A stretch of 64,000 nucleotides of DNA, taken from contig JBQMRO010000055.1 of the NCBI GenBank assembly GCA_052174475.1, forward strand, positions 62,001-126,000, in the 5' to 3' direction. The stretch's first letter is position 1; each line of letters opens with the position of its first letter. The notes under the pieces were generated by a model, which worked only from the letters and a program-made list of their open reading frames with translations, was not told the DNA's origin and did not search any database. A program made the position numbers and the translations under genes. This document shows positions 39,991-52,429 of the stretch, one piece after another. The stretch is from Arsenophonus sp052174475 (GTDB lineage Bacteria > Pseudomonadota > Gammaproteobacteria > Enterobacterales > Enterobacteriaceae).

Positions 39991-41480
39991 AATAAAATTT
40001 GATTTAATAACGATTTTATCGGAAATTGAAATACGCTAATTCAATCTCATTTTTATGAGAAATTATTTACTTTTAACATACAATAATTTAAGTTGCGTAT
40101 AAATTCAGCTTTTAAACTCTTAGCTAAAACTTATAAAGTTTATATAAAAGATACTCAAACTATCGCAACTATAAAGTCAACTATTTCTCTCATTGTTTCC
40201 ATCGACTATAAATTAATCACTCATTTTATTATCACATATTTCAACATGTGCTCCCATTATTAAAAATATTTTCAATATAAATCACAAGATTAATGATAAA
40301 CAAAGAGAAGTTTTATTAAATGCCATTTACCTATCTGTTAGTAATATTGATAATGTTTTATGTTTACTACTGGCTGCCAGTGTATAGAGATGACCAAACA
40401 TACTAGTCTAAATATAAAACTTGAACATTATTTAATTGCGAATTAATTTTATTAAATACCATTTATGAACTCTTTCAACCTAGTAAGACATTATTAGATG
40501 TGCTATTTTGACTAAAGCTTTTCAGGTACTGACTGATAGTTCTATTAACTGTGAAATAAATTTTTAAATAAAAGCGTATCAGAAGTGCAAAAGTGTCGAT
40601 CACTTCAAAGTGACTAAAAAGATACGATACAACAAAACAATTATTACTTTTCAATTTCTTTAAGAAAATGATAATAGGTTGTCAATTTTTGACCTCGATA
40701 ATTAGCTATAGAATAAGAAAATTTAACTAATTAAAAAAAATTATAATTATGCATTAATCAATGCACTTAATGGCTAAATTATTTTATTTCTATAAATCGA
40801 TAATAAAAAAGGAAATGTATAAAAACCTATTTATAAATATATAAAAAGTGTGATATCCTTAAACTATCAACCACCTTATTTCTACAGTGATTTTCTTACC
40901 GTTAATTCAATATACCAATAATAGTAATTTCAGTCGGCATCAGCTTAACTACAGATGATAAGTATCTTAAAAGATATATCAGAAACAACATAAAACACCA
41001 GTAAGCTGACTATATACCATAGAACATGGTAAGCATTTATGCTTTTGCTATGAGTGAAGTAAAAGATAAATTAACTAATTTACCATAAGCTTAAGTGTAC
41101 TTTGGTATAATAATCTAATAGAGCAAGATAGACTATAAGAACAGTATTATAATACCAAGAATTAATGAGGAGGAGGTAAGCTGTAAAAAATAAAAGAGCA
41201 GATTAATATTGAAAATATGCATCACTACTTCTAGTAGTGTTACCCGGTCAACTTTATGAAATTTTACCAAGCAAGAAGTTACTTGCTATTTGAATAAATA
41301 GCAGTCACATTCACTATAAATACTTAATTCTACATAAAGTTGTAGAGGGAAATAAATAATAAGCATTAAAACCCATCACTAAACCTAGGTAAGCAGTAAA
41401 ATGTAGGCTAGAAAGTACAGATTCCATCTCAATTTCTTTGTAATCTGCAACAATCTACTAATATTTAAAATTAAATACTC
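39990..41480. other. Long gene-free AT-rich region
   Basis: About 1.5 kb without an identifiable gene or remnant. In the ancestral order the rest of rimI and its neighbours would follow holD. Decayed frames (for example 40290-40400) do not resemble anything I recognise. No RNA gene or repeat shared with other parts of the window was noticed. Confidence 0.4.
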
Positions 41481-41481
41481 C

Positions 41482-41814
41482 TTAATCCTGCTCACCGTTT
41501 TGAACATCAATCACATGATCAATATCATGATAAAAAATTTTATCATCACTAATTTCTCTATTTGTTGTAGTAGTCAATATTATTGTTTCAAACAAATTAA
41601 CTATAATATAGTTTGGAACAACAGTTTCAATCTTTAATTTTGGCAAAAAATTAGCCTTATATTATAAGGCCACGATAAAGTTTTATATGAATTCTTTTTA
41701 ACCTCCAAATCCTTTTATTTACTTTACTGTCAATTTCAGATATACCAATATCTTTTAAATATTCTTTTGCATCATCTAGATTAAATAGTTTGATAATTGC
41801 ATCAATTTTTTCAT
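41482..41814 (-). pseudogene. glnB: Nitrogen regulatory protein P-II (GlnB) pseudogene
   Basis: Reverse strand reads EKIDAIIKLFNLDDAKEYL then IGISEID, HIKLYRG, KLKIETVVPNYI, EISDDKIFYHDID and VIDVQNGEQD, following GlnB (KKIDAIIKPFKLDDVREAL, KVKIEIVVPDDI, KIGDGKIFVFDV) from end to end. A base is lost in the A run right after the ATG at 41814, a second shift occurs at the T-loop (after LYRG) and the uridylylation segment is disrupted. It starts 15 bases after nadE and has TAA at 41482-41484. Confidence 0.85.
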
Positions 41815-41829
41815 TAAATTATCCTAATA

Positions 41830-43452
41830 TTACCAGTTTTTACGACCAAAACCCGAAGTAATTGGGTAACGTCTATCTTTATTAAAATTTCGAATTGTAA
41901 CACGCGGACCTATCGGTGCCTGACGTCGTTTGTATTCATTAATATCAACTAACTTAATCACTTTACGTACGATTACTTCATCAAATCCAGATGCAACTAA
42001 TTCACTAACTGATTTATCTTGTTCAATATAACCTTCCAGGATTGCATCCAGTACAGGATAAGGAGGTAAATTATCTTGATCATATTGTCCTGGCGCTAAT
42101 TCAGCAGAAGGAGGCCGCTCTATTACGTGCTGAGGAATAATTGATGAAATTGTATTACTATATTTTGCTAACTCAAATACTAGCATCTTTGGTACATCTT
42201 TAAGTACCGCAAAACCGCCAGCCATATCACCATAAAGAGTGGTATAACCTACTGCGGATTCACTTTTATTACTGGTTGTTAATACTAAACGACCACGCTT
42301 ATTTGATATTGCCATCAGAATGATAGCCCGACAACGAGCCTGTAAATTTTCTTCACTTGTATCGAGAGGCATACCTGTAAATAATGGCGATAAACTAGTC
42401 ATAAATGCATCATACATAGATTCAATAGATACTATTGCAAATTCAATACCTAACAATGATGCCTGCTCTCTGGCATCATAAATGCTTATTTCAGCTGTAT
42501 ATTTAAATGGCATAATCACAGCCTGCACTTTATCTTTTCCTAAAGCATCTACTGCAATAGCCAAGGTTAAAGCTGAATCAATTCCGCCTGATAATCCTAA
42601 AATAACACCAGAAAATCCATTTTTATTAATATAGTCACGGGTTGCCATGACTAATGCTTCATAAACCTGAGCGATGGGTGATAAAGTCTTTACTATATTG
42701 TCCATTGATAATGGTTCAACATCATTAAATTTACATATGGTAACTTGCTCAGCAAACTGCACTAAATAATGCGTTACCTTACCCTTACTATTAAATACTT
42801 TTGACCCTCCATCAAATATTAGCTCATCTTGTCCACCAACTTGATTTAAATAGACAATTGGCAATTGAGTTCTTTGGCAATGGGATTTTAACAATGTTGA
42901 ACGAATATGTGGTTTCTCGCGATTATAAGGTGAAGCATTAATGATAATTAAAACATCTGCACCTTTGGCTTTAATTGCATCAACTGGTTCATCAAACCAA
43001 ACATCTTCACAAATTAAAAAACCTAACTTATAATCTTTAAAAAATATTACACAAGTTTCATTAGCTGAATGAAAATAGCGCTGTTCATCAAAAACGCCAT
43101 AATTAGGCAATTGTTGCTTAAAATATTGCGCTACTTTTTGACCTTGCCAGAAAAATGACAATGCATTATAACATTTTATACTTTGCCAGAATGGATGACC
43201 AACGACAATAGCAATATTTTGACTAGCGTCTTTCAGACGATCAAGCTGTTTAGTGCAACGTTGATAAAAATCAGGCCGAAAAAGTAAATCCTCCGGCGGA
43301 TACCCAGTTAAAGCTAACTCCGAAAACAGGATAAGATCTGCCCCTTTTAATTGTTGAGCTTTAGCTTCTTTCAACATGCGTTCACAGTTGCCTTCAATAT
43401 CACCTACCAGCCAATTTAATTGTGCTAGTGCAATATTCAGCGTTCGATTCAT
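41830..43452 (-). CDS. nadE: Glutamine-dependent NAD(+) synthetase
   Basis: Amidates nicotinate adenine dinucleotide to NAD. It has 540 residues with two domains. An N-terminal nitrilase-type glutaminase carries Glu in SELALTGYPPEDLL near 44, Lys in the region of residue 113 and Cys in LICEDVWFDEP near 147. A C-terminal ATP pyrophosphatase has the P-loop LGLSGGIDSALT near 285 and TTSNKSESAVGYTTLYGDMA near 393. This differs from the short ammonia-dependent NadE of E. coli and matches the longer type. The dead glnB is downstream and dead glrR upstream, so only nadE of this cluster survives. Confidence 0.96.
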   Translation of the reverse strand: MNRTLNIALAQLNWLVGDIEGNCERMLKEAKAQQLKGADLILFSELALTGYPPEDLLFRPDFYQRCTKQLDRLKDASQNIAIVVGHPFWQSIKCYNALSFFWQGQKVAQYFKQQLPNYGVFDEQRYFHSANETCVIFFKDYKLGFLICEDVWFDEPVDAIKAKGADVLIIINASPYNREKPHIRSTLLKSHCQRTQLPIVYLNQVGGQDELIFDGGSKVFNSKGKVTHYLVQFAEQVTICKFNDVEPLSMDNIVKTLSPIAQVYEALVMATRDYINKNGFSGVILGLSGGIDSALTLAIAVDALGKDKVQAVIMPFKYTAEISIYDAREQASLLGIEFAIVSIESMYDAFMTSLSPLFTGMPLDTSEENLQARCRAIILMAISNKRGRLVLTTSNKSESAVGYTTLYGDMAGGFAVLKDVPKMLVFELAKYSNTISSIIPQHVIERPPSAELAPGQYDQDNLPPYPVLDAILEGYIEQDKSVSELVASGFDEVIVRKVIKLVDINEYKRRQAPIGPRVTIRNFNKDRRYPITSGFGRKNW

Positions 43453-43509
43453 AAAATTGTATTCTCCAGAGATAATAAAAATTATTCTTTAAAATTATTA
43501 GCATAGAGT

Positions 43510-44890
43510 TTATTCTTGACTAATTAGCTTATAAAGCTCGGTCAAATTTCGACCTACTATACATACGCGCTGTATAGATAACATTGTTTTTATTACTTAT
43601 AACAATTTTTGTAAATAATTAAACTCTAATTGATTTAGAGTCTCAACGAGAGCATAATATACAATATTCTCGCTTTACAGCGATTAAATGATTAATATTT
43701 CATCAATAATCGGCGTCATTATTAACGCAACGCACTCATCAATATTATTCACTAATAACCTTAGATTACAGGGCTACACACACCTTCTGCTATTAAATAT
43801 TTTATTGCATCCTTCAGTACCTATACAAAAAAGGTTTATAACACTTTATTAATTTCCTTAGCAATAATATGCTTATAAAAACATATCTCCCACGCACTCT
43901 AAAACCCTAATTAAGAATAGGAATTTTGATAAATATCACATTCAAACAGTAATAAAGATCTTCCAGAAATTCATTTTTATTGCTGTTTCTTAAATCACGA
44001 TAAGTCTCTCAGAGAATTTAAAATCAATATCTAAATTATAATTACTATTTAAATGACGTACGTTACGGTTATACTAGAACCGGTAACAGTTTTACTTGAA
44101 AGATGAAGGAATATTAGCTATTTCATCAAGAAATAGCGTCAACATTGTGCAGCAAGAAATAGACCTTATGATGTCATGATGTATAACTGTTCTAGTATAA
44201 GGACCTTTAGCATCACCAAACAACTCATATTCTAAAAATTACTCAAGTAACGTCCATAATCTTTAATTACAATAAAGGCTTTTAGTTTTGGAAGTATATC
44301 TATATGAATTACTCGTGTTAATTCTGCTACTAGCAGAACCTTTCCTATTTATTAAAACATTAATATCAAATTGTGCCACATAATACGTCCTGTTATAATA
44401 AAATAAGCATTATTAGACAGTAGTTGATAATTTCTTCACTCAAATTTTTATTAAAAACGAAAGTTGAGATAGCAAAATCTCTTCATACTAACGCCATTTA
44501 TAAAAGGCATCACAATTAATTGCCTTAGTAAGAAAACTCGATTCCAATCTTTATGTTACCGCTACCACATCAGGAATTAAAGCTATGTGAAGTTAAAAGC
44601 TAACCAAAATGCCTAACTGTTTTTTCTATATCTCACTAAAAAATGTCATACCATCCATTCCATAAAAATTAAAAGTAATATTTTAATTAAAAGAAATAAA
44701 GCAAGAAGAGTCAATAATATTCATACGCACTTAAGCAGCAATAAATACTTTATTAAATGACCACTGATCATCATGCCACATATCAGCGAAGAAAGTAGTG
44801 AATTTTATAGATTCTACTTTACTCCGCGTGTCAGCCAATATTTAACAAAATTTTATGGTTAGAATATTGAACTGTTCTTTAATAGAAAAG
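43510..44890 (-). pseudogene. glrR: Sigma-54-dependent response regulator GlrR pseudogene
   Basis: Remnant of the NtrC-type regulator GlrR (QseF). Reverse-strand pieces: GMDGMTFFSEI in the receiver domain (family MDGMQLFAEI), VAQFDINVLINRKG (VAQSDVSVLINGQSG, the Walker A region), LEYELFGDAKG (LESELFGHARG), LFLDEIANIPSSF (LFLDEIGDMPAPL), EFLEDLYYCLNV near 43940 (EFREDLYYRLNV) and, at the end, VGRNLTELYKLISQ (AGRNRTEFYKLLSR). Many stops and shifts. An R2 repeat lies just beyond its start, and no glrK or qseG could be identified. Confidence 0.85.
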
Positions 44891-44944
44891 TAAAGGGCCC
44901 TTGTTAAAAGCAGATAGAATTAACTTACTGAGTCTATTATAAGT

Positions 44945-46350
44945 TAAAATTTCATTGGAGTGCGCATTCTTTGACCTAATTGACTAATTTTAGCGATATT
45001 AACCTCTTTAGGTTTAAATTAATAACCCTCATTTTTCTATTTTGTACATTTTTTGACAACAATTCCGTCGTCTGTTTACAAAACTGAGCGTCGGTAAAAG
45101 TAACTTATTGCCAAGCATAAAATGCATTGTAGGAAACTGTACGCAGGAGTCATGTCATCAAAGATGACAAACCCTAGTTTTCAGTAATAATCTGCCTTGT
45201 TTACTATTCAACAAAAAAACTATAGTAATGCACCATCTTAAAATGTATAGTCGGAATAGGCTTTTAATATAGCCTATAATCATTTTTATTGCTTTATGAA
45301 GCCCGCTGGCTGTATTGCTTAGTCTGATAGTTATAGTAATAATATATAATACTCTCCCATATTCGGTAATGCTGCAGTTTTGATGTGGATACCGAAGCCT
45401 CTAAGGTAGCCTAGAGGTATTTTACATTATGCTACACAGGGCGCCCTATTTCGTCTTTTTAGTAAAACGGATTTTAAGTAACGTCCGTATTACGCCTTCA
45501 GGTAACGCTATCACTAATTCTTGGTCGGATATGTGAAAAATAACAGGAAGAGACACTGGGACTTATCAAGTTATAGTTGTAACGCATCAGCCGAATGATA
45601 GTGCCTAGCTAAGTTACTTCCTATCGCTATTTTTTTAAAAAAACAGATCAACCTCATACAGCATGTTTAATATCCAAACTGCTACGTGTGACGAAAATAT
45701 AAATACGCCAATGTTGTTTGAGTTATCAAACATAATAAGTGTGCAAGATATATAAGATAGCAATCTTAATATCTTGTTTTACGTGCCTACTGTAGCATAG
45801 ATTGTATGACAACGTAAAACAGAGAATTAAGTATCCAAAAAAATCAGTTATTTTTGAAAAAAGGCCAAAAAAATATGGGCATAGGTGAAAGTAATATTTA
45901 CTAGTTTGCAGTTAAGTAAAATATGAACCTACTATAACAACCATTGCTCGGTAGCTTTGATACCGCATGAACTGCAGACTTTTGACTTACAGATTTAGCA
46001 AAAATAGCTGGAAGAACATTTAAAAGAGGCACAAATAGTAGCGGTCGGACACCAAATGGAACAACTTCCAGAAGTAAGATTTACTCAACATCATCGACCA
46101 GTCTATGAGTTGACACTTTCATTGCATTTTAAGAAAGCTGCTTCAGCTGTCATCAATCGTGAAAACAGTTTAGTTAAATGAGACAATATGGATATTATCT
46201 ATAGTTCCCTATAGGGAATGAATACATCGGCAAGCATACTTCAACATTATCTTTTCAATATAGTTGCATCTAGCATCATTAGCTTGACCATGGAAAGGGG
46301 AACTAAAAATTCCGGATAATTGTGATTAAAGGTAGATAATATTTTGCGTA
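44945..46350 (+). mobile_element. Unidentified ~1.4 kb repeat R2, copy C
   Basis: Plus-strand copy of R2. The leader 44945-45090 aligns with 16990-16840 of copy B on the reverse strand, and the tail near 46320-46350 with 8625-8660 of copy A. It lacks a ~150-base segment present in A and B. Readable phrases such as QMEQLPEVRF near 46055 do not identify a family. It has inserted near the start of glrR. Confidence 0.5.
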
Positions 46351-47190
46351 TCGAGAAAAAATTGGAGACTGAGTAGAACTGTTGTTGTCTCTCCTCTTTT
46401 AGAGAGTAATAAAAAATTCAGTGGTATCTGTTATCATTAATTTCTGGAGGAAGATCAAAAAAGCTTTGAATAAACAGGCGGCGTAACATCCCTTAAGTCG
46501 CTTAATATCTTTCTCTTATTTTATCCGGTTTATGCTTTCTATAAGATTTATTCCGAACCATCTGGATGAATTCTTAAAAAAATTAATAAGATCGCAAAGT
46601 ATATAAAACAGCACTAATATCATAAGTATCCCAGAAGAAACTTAGCTACTATACTAAAACTATAGCGCTTACTATACGTTCTTAATAGAGATAAACGTCA
46701 TTCTAGATGAATAGATACACTTATTTTATCATTATTCCTGATTTATATGGAATATCTCTCTATATTTAGTCCGATATAAATTAAGTTGAACAACTAACAA
46801 TATAGTATGCAGTTTATATGTCAACTTTTTAAAAATTATATTAATTTATTGAAATTTAATGTAAAGTACACTACTTAAAGTCTTTAAAATAGTTTTATTT
46901 TTACATCAAATTTAATGATTTAATTTTAATTAAATGATGCTAATAAGCACCATTTAATGAGATGAATTAAATTCTAAAAGTTAAATAACTAATTGTATCA
47001 ATTTATATTAGCAATTTATTTTATCACTTTTCTAATTGATAGTAGTTATATGTTTCAATAAACAGTTTGAATAATTTTATTAAAAAACATTAAATTTTAG
47101 GTAAATTTATGTCATAATGAAACTTATTTTCATTTAGTTTAATTAAAAATTAAAACTAAATTTTTACATCTGCTTGGTGCCAGATTATTA
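46350..47190. other. Gene-free AT-rich region
   Basis: About 840 bases after R2 copy C. It should hold what is left of qseG/glrK if the ancestral order was glrK-qseG-glrR, but I found no convincing match on either strand. It becomes extremely AT-rich from 46800. Confidence 0.35.
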
Positions 47191-47580
47191 TATAGAACCT
47201 CGTCTCATAGCCATGTTTATGGCAAACGACTACTGACGGATATAGTTAAGATAATACCTCATTATGATAAGGTTCTATTGTCAGACGACTACAATACCTA
47301 AATCAGAGCTGTTCTTCATACAAGCAAAGAACCTGCGTCTACTTTAATTAATCGTTACGGCGTCTCTGAACTTACCGTTAATAAATAGTAAGATCAAGTT
47401 AATCTCTTGATGATCAACTATATTGGTAAAGCCATAATTCACAGTTATGTGCAATATCTCATGCTTTTGCAAAGCATGATAAAATAGTGACTGCATGGGA
47501 TAAACAATAATAACTGCCCGCAAGCTATGGCCGTTGATAACGGCACATAATAAAAGAAACAACTAAATTTTGTTGATTAT
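47190..47580 (+). mobile_element. Possible IS481-type 5' fragment
   Basis: Plus-strand frame near 47300-47390 reads RAVLHTSKEPASTLINRYGV then SELTVNK, reminiscent of the helix-turn-helix start of IS481-type transposases (ASVLAKRYGVSEATIRKW). Similarity fades after 47400. The open run 47344-47562 on the minus strand is a shadow. Confidence 0.35.
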
Positions 47581-47996
47581 CCTGATTTAATAGTGCATCA
47601 AGTTTAGAAAAGTATACATGTTCAGCATAAATGTTAATAATCAATGATGAATACTGTTAGCATAAAGAAAAAAACATTAGTAATGATAAAGTTGATAAAA
47701 TCGCTAAGTAACTAAAGAATATTTTAGTAATGATTTTCTTAACTTATAAAGTTATACTGAATGATGTGTATTAAGAAAACAGGAGAAGTATTATAAATCA
47801 TTTTCATGAACTATTATAAAATCATTTGCATACACATTTATCACTTATCAATAAATTATTGATATCAGTAAAATAAATTAAATCAAGTTGCAAATTATTT
47901 TTGTTAAAAATATCTGCTATTAAAAATTTAACCATAATTTAGCTATTTTAACTAAAAAACATGTTTATATAACAAAATATAACTATATGATTAAAA

Positions 47997-49422
47997 TCAA
48001 AATTTTTAATCTTATTATCATTATTGTCTCTATAATTTTTCTTGGTATCATTACAGTTAGTAATGAGTGACCAAACCAGAAGCAAGACCAGGTAAAGAAA
48101 ATTATTTCTTGCAGTGAATTGCGAGTAAGTACCATTAATTCACCAATTATATCCTTTAACGATAAACAAGAAGTAAGCGGATTTGATTATGAATTAACTA
48201 AACGCTTTGCTGATTACCTTGATGTAAAACTACGTATTAACGTATATTTAAATATCAATTAACTTTTTAATAATCTTGAAAATGGTAATAATGACTTTAT
48301 TACTGCAGGCCTTATTTATAATAAGAAGCACCTTGATAAAGCGAAGGCTGGCCCTGCTTACTATACCGTTTCCCAATAGTTAATTTATCGTAAATGGATG
48401 AGTCCCACACTCTTTAATCGATGTAAAAGGAAAGTTTGTTATTACCACTGATTCAGTAGATGCTAGTTCTCTACAACAGCTGAGAGAAGAATATCCAAAT
48501 CTTCAGTGTGAAGAAACTAGTCATTATAATACGACTGAGTTATTACAACTACTAGCTGAAGGAAAAATTGATTATACCTTAGAAAACTCTATTGTCGTAG
48601 CCATGCAGCAACGTATTTATCCAAATATTACTATCGCTTTTAATGTTAGCAACGATCATAGCCTTAATTGGTATATGAAACGATCAAAAGATAATAGTGT
48701 CTAAATTTGGCAATGTTAGATTTCTTTAATAAAAGCAATCAAAAAAAGCTTCTAACCCGATTAGAAGAAAAATATTTCAGTCATATTGCTACTTTTGATT
48801 ATTTTGATACGCTTTTTTTTATTACTGCGATTAACAAAACTTTGCCAATCTATGAACATTTATTTAAAAAATATGCAGAAAATGTAGATTGGCGCCTACT
48901 AGCAGCGATTTCCTGGCAGGAATCGCACTGGAACCCGCTAGCCACTTCACTAACTGGTGTTCGTGGTTTAATGATGCTAACGGCACCTACCGCAAAAATT
49001 ATGGGCGTGTCAGATAGGTTAGATGTAGAGGAAAGTATTAAAGATGGTGCAGCTTATTTACAATATCTGATTTCGCGCTTACCAATCACTATTGCATCTG
49101 ATGATCGCATTTAGTTTGCGTTATCAGCTTATAATATTGGGCTAGGACATATGCTTGATGCTAGGAAGCTGACACGCATTCAAGGTGAAGATCCAGATAG
49201 TTTGATAGCTGTTAAAGCCAGATTCTTATTAAGTAAGAAAAAATATTTCTCTAAATTAACTTACGGTTAGTCACGTGCTGTGAGGCCTATGACTATGTTG
49301 AAAATATTCGCCGTTATTACCAAAGCTTAGTGGGTTATCTGCAGAATAAAAAAATAAATCAAAATATGCAATTAGTTGTAAGGGATCCTCTTTTATTTTC
49401 TAGAATCAGTAGTAAAAAATAG
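47997..49422 (+). pseudogene. mltF: Membrane-bound lytic transglycosylase F pseudogene
   Basis: Remnant of MltF. The N-terminal signal MIKIKIFNLIIIIVSIIFLG is followed by SELRVSTINSPI, GFDYELTKRFADYLDVKL (family GLDYELAKQFADYLGVKL), GPAYYTVSQ and a longer open part 48707-49114. That part covers EEKYFSHIATFDYFDT and the transglycosylase motif DWRLLAAISWQESHWNPLAT with the catalytic Glu. Stops follow after VSNE, LNIN, SQ, ASDDRI and LTYG, with a shift before 48707. The order mltF (plus)-tadA (minus) matches E. coli. Confidence 0.88.
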
Positions 49423-49505
49423 TAATTAATTTAACTAGCTATTTTACTAAATAGAATTATGTTCTATTTCTGAGTAAGTTACCTTACTAAGAGATTTTAG
49501 TAAAT

Positions 49506-50003
49506 TTACTTTATCAATGTTATGTTTTTTAACTGATTTTTTTCTGCTTGCCGTTGTTGAAAAAAATTACTTAATATAGCTGAACATTCCTCAGCCAAAA
49601 TCCCTCCCAATACCAGAATACGGTGATTCATTTTAGGATGATTAAAAACATCAATAATTGAACCAGCGGCACCAGTTTTTTTATCGAATGCACCGTATAC
49701 TAAACGGCTAATACGCGCATGGATTATAGCTCCAGCACACATAATACAAGGCTCAAGTGTTACATAAAGCGTGGTATTGAGTAATCGATAATTTTGTAAA
49801 TATCGACCAGCTTCCCGCAAAGCTAAAATTTCTGCATGAGCGCATGGATCATGAGCTAAAATAGGATGATTCCAACCTTCTGCAATCAATTTACCTCTAT
49901 ACACTAATAGAGCACCAACAGGAATTTCACCTTTTGCTTGCGCATTTTGCGCTAGTAAATTAGCTTTTCGCATCCAATAAATATCTTTTTTGGCTTGCTC
50001 CAC
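49506..50003 (-). CDS. tadA: tRNA-specific adenosine deaminase TadA
   Basis: Deaminates A34 to inosine in tRNA-Arg(ACG), which lets one tRNA read CGU, CGC and CGA. It has 165 residues (E. coli 167). The cytidine-deaminase zinc site is complete: DPCAHAEILALREAG near residue 52 (His, catalytic Glu) and TLEPCIMCAGAIIHARI near 82 (two Cys). YGAFDKKTGAAGS near 104 is typical. It is convergent with the mltF remnant. It is indispensable in most bacteria, which explains its survival. Confidence 0.97.
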   Translation of the reverse strand: MEQAKKDIYWMRKANLLAQNAQAKGEIPVGALLVYRGKLIAEGWNHPILAHDPCAHAEILALREAGRYLQNYRLLNTTLYVTLEPCIMCAGAIIHARISRLVYGAFDKKTGAAGSIIDVFNHPKMNHRILVLGGILAEECSAILSNFFQQRQAEKNQLKNITLIK

Positions 50004-50209
50004 AAATCAAAACCTCAAATATTGATTTAAATCAATAAAAATAGTTATGATATAATATCAAATTATTAATTAATAACTCTATAATACTATAACAATCATC
50101 CAATATAATAAATAACCTATTTTATCAAAGGTTGTTTTTACTAGTAGAGTAATTTATAGCAACATCTCTGTATTTGAATTATTGTGATTTTAATTAATCT
50201 TTGGTAAAG

Positions 50210-50990
50210 CCGATAATTTAGTAAATAAAGAATCTACACCATGAAATGTATTCAGCCATCTTTATAATTAGCTGATATAACTTTTCAGATTTTTTAATGT
50301 GGAATTCCTCACTAATAACTCTTTAATTACATAACCATTATTATCTAATGTAACTAATTTTATGATTACTGATAAAGGTTTCGTGCAATTTTACTTCATC
50401 TAAGTAAAAGATAGACTCTTTATCAATAATTAGTTTAAGAAAACGGCTACACACTCTGCATTAAATTTTTAAGCATATTATCACTCACTTAACCTCTCTT
50501 GATTTCAAGCGATTAAGAGCACAATTTATTTTTTCATTTTACTCTTCCTCTTCTGCCGTTTTCTATCTTTCCTATATGGAATAGGACACTTCCCTTTAAA
50601 GGATTTAAGAAAAATATTTCATTGATTTTAACAATACCACTTAGTTATTTATGTTAACTATCACTATTGAAACAAGGAAGCAGATAACGTTAATCTAAGC
50701 GCTATTTTTAAATAAATGCCTGTTTATTTCGCTAATTTCTGTAAAGTCAAGCTATTGATATACATCACAAATAAATAAACTATTTATCCTTCTTCTCTTT
50801 TTCGCTATAAGACTTTCAATAAGATTGTTAAATTTTTTTTGTGCAATCGGGGATTTTACAACGATATCGCTGTAAGGCCTATTGAATACCCCAATAGATA
50901 TTATGTTCAGTGTGATAATATTAGCGTGATAAAGTAGAATTAGTTAATTCAACACATGAATCGATGTTATTTAACAGACTTACCTCCAAG
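50210..50990 (-). mobile_element. Degraded IS, probably IS1595/ISXO2-like, copy 2
   Basis: Collinear with 4520-5335. Shared landmarks include the block near 50295-50335 (compare 4610-4650) and the block near 50690-50720 (compare 5020-5045). No open frame remains. It is followed within tens of bases by an IS256-type relic. Confidence 0.5.
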
Positions 50991-50999
50991 TTAACTAGA

Positions 51000-52350
51000 G
51001 TTATTAGCAAAGCTGATGTATGACGATCAAACTCTGTTCTAGTACTTTATAAATCTATTTTCCATCCTTGAATTAAACCTTATTGTACCTCATGGTACAG
51101 TAAAGGTCATCACAAACCAGTCTTAGCCGGTTACAGTCCATCTGAGCAGATAGGAGCAGCTTAAATACCATTAAAAGGATTATTTTTTACAATTTTTTAT
51201 GTACGACAGTTTCGTAGTCTCACTGTCACAAAAATTAATTTATAATTTAAATTCGTTATTTTTATTAATCTTTCTCTAGCTTCTTTATCGCTGGCAGAAT
51301 ACGCTGAAACCTTGCCAACAAAACATCAAGGGTTTTATTAGTGGGATCATGACTATCTGTTAATCAAATTTCTCGCAGTTCACCTTAACATTTGGTTGAT
51401 GCCTTTGTGGAGTAAAAATTAGCGCATTAACAATTTTGTGTAGCTAATGGCGTTAGTACTACATGTTCAGAAATATCTTTGCTATTGCATTTTAAAACTA
51501 AGAGCACCCAATCTTCTGTAGGAATTCTAGAAGATGCGATTAAGATCCACAATAACTTACAGACCATTGAAAAGTTTGACTCAATTCGCTTTTTATTCTT
51601 GATAACTATGTTTTACACAACTGGTTTCTCTTACGTCTAAATTTAGTGATGTCGATAAATAAAACACAGGAAAAGGCGATAAATTTGTCTGACAGGACGG
51701 TATATGTCATCGAGCCAAGTAATAAATGTAGCGCGTATTGCGTAAACTACGCAAGCACCAATGCCAATGCTTTTCAAGTTATTACTGTTTCAATCTGCTG
51801 ATATACTGCAGAGAAAAATCATATGCTTCTCATTGAGAAGCATCTACAGAGCTTAGTGAAAATTAACTGTAGATAATGCCTTGCAACTATACAGCTACAT
51901 AGTAACTCTTCGACATTTTTGAACGATTAAGATAAGGTAGCAGCAATGACCTATAAAACCATATTCTATTGCCGCTAATACCCCCTCTTTGACCTTAGAC
52001 ATTTAGTTTCAACATCCCCAAGTACTCATTTTTGTATGGTTTGGTGTAGCAAAAATCATTACCGCGCGGCGCATGGATGCGCTCGTCGATATAAGGCGGC
52101 ATTGAACATGTTGTTACAACATAGATTCGAGCTACGGTTCAAACGATAGCCCTATCAGCTTCGTAATAGGATTACGGATAAGTTCATCTAAAGAATCAGA
52201 ATAATATCTCATTTACAGACCCCTGTATGGTAGGCTTTTCATGGCATGAAATCTCTCTGTTGTTGATATCATTCAAGAAATCAATCAGAAGAATACGCCA
52301 ACATCTCTGAAACCATTTCACCAGAAATGAACATAACTCATATAATCAGA
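51000..52350 (-). mobile_element. Degraded IS256-family element, copy 7
   Basis: Full-length relic, 3' end near 51000 and 5' end near 52350. It is inserted upstream of, or into, the mdtC remnant. The transposase is unreadable in one frame. Confidence 0.8.
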
Positions 52351-52429
52351 AATTACCCAATCAGTATTGGGTAGTAAAACTCAATTACAGTTTATAAAAG
52401 ATTAATTTTAAGTTAAACTTAATTATTCA

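Noticed and set aside
46205..46222. 14-base palindrome TTCCCTATAGGGAA
   Set aside because: Lies in repeat R2 copy C, is not matched in the other copies, and short palindromes are frequent at this size.
46350..47190. Possible qseG/glrK remnant
   Set aside because: Expected next to glrR, but translated fragments did not match known conserved motifs.
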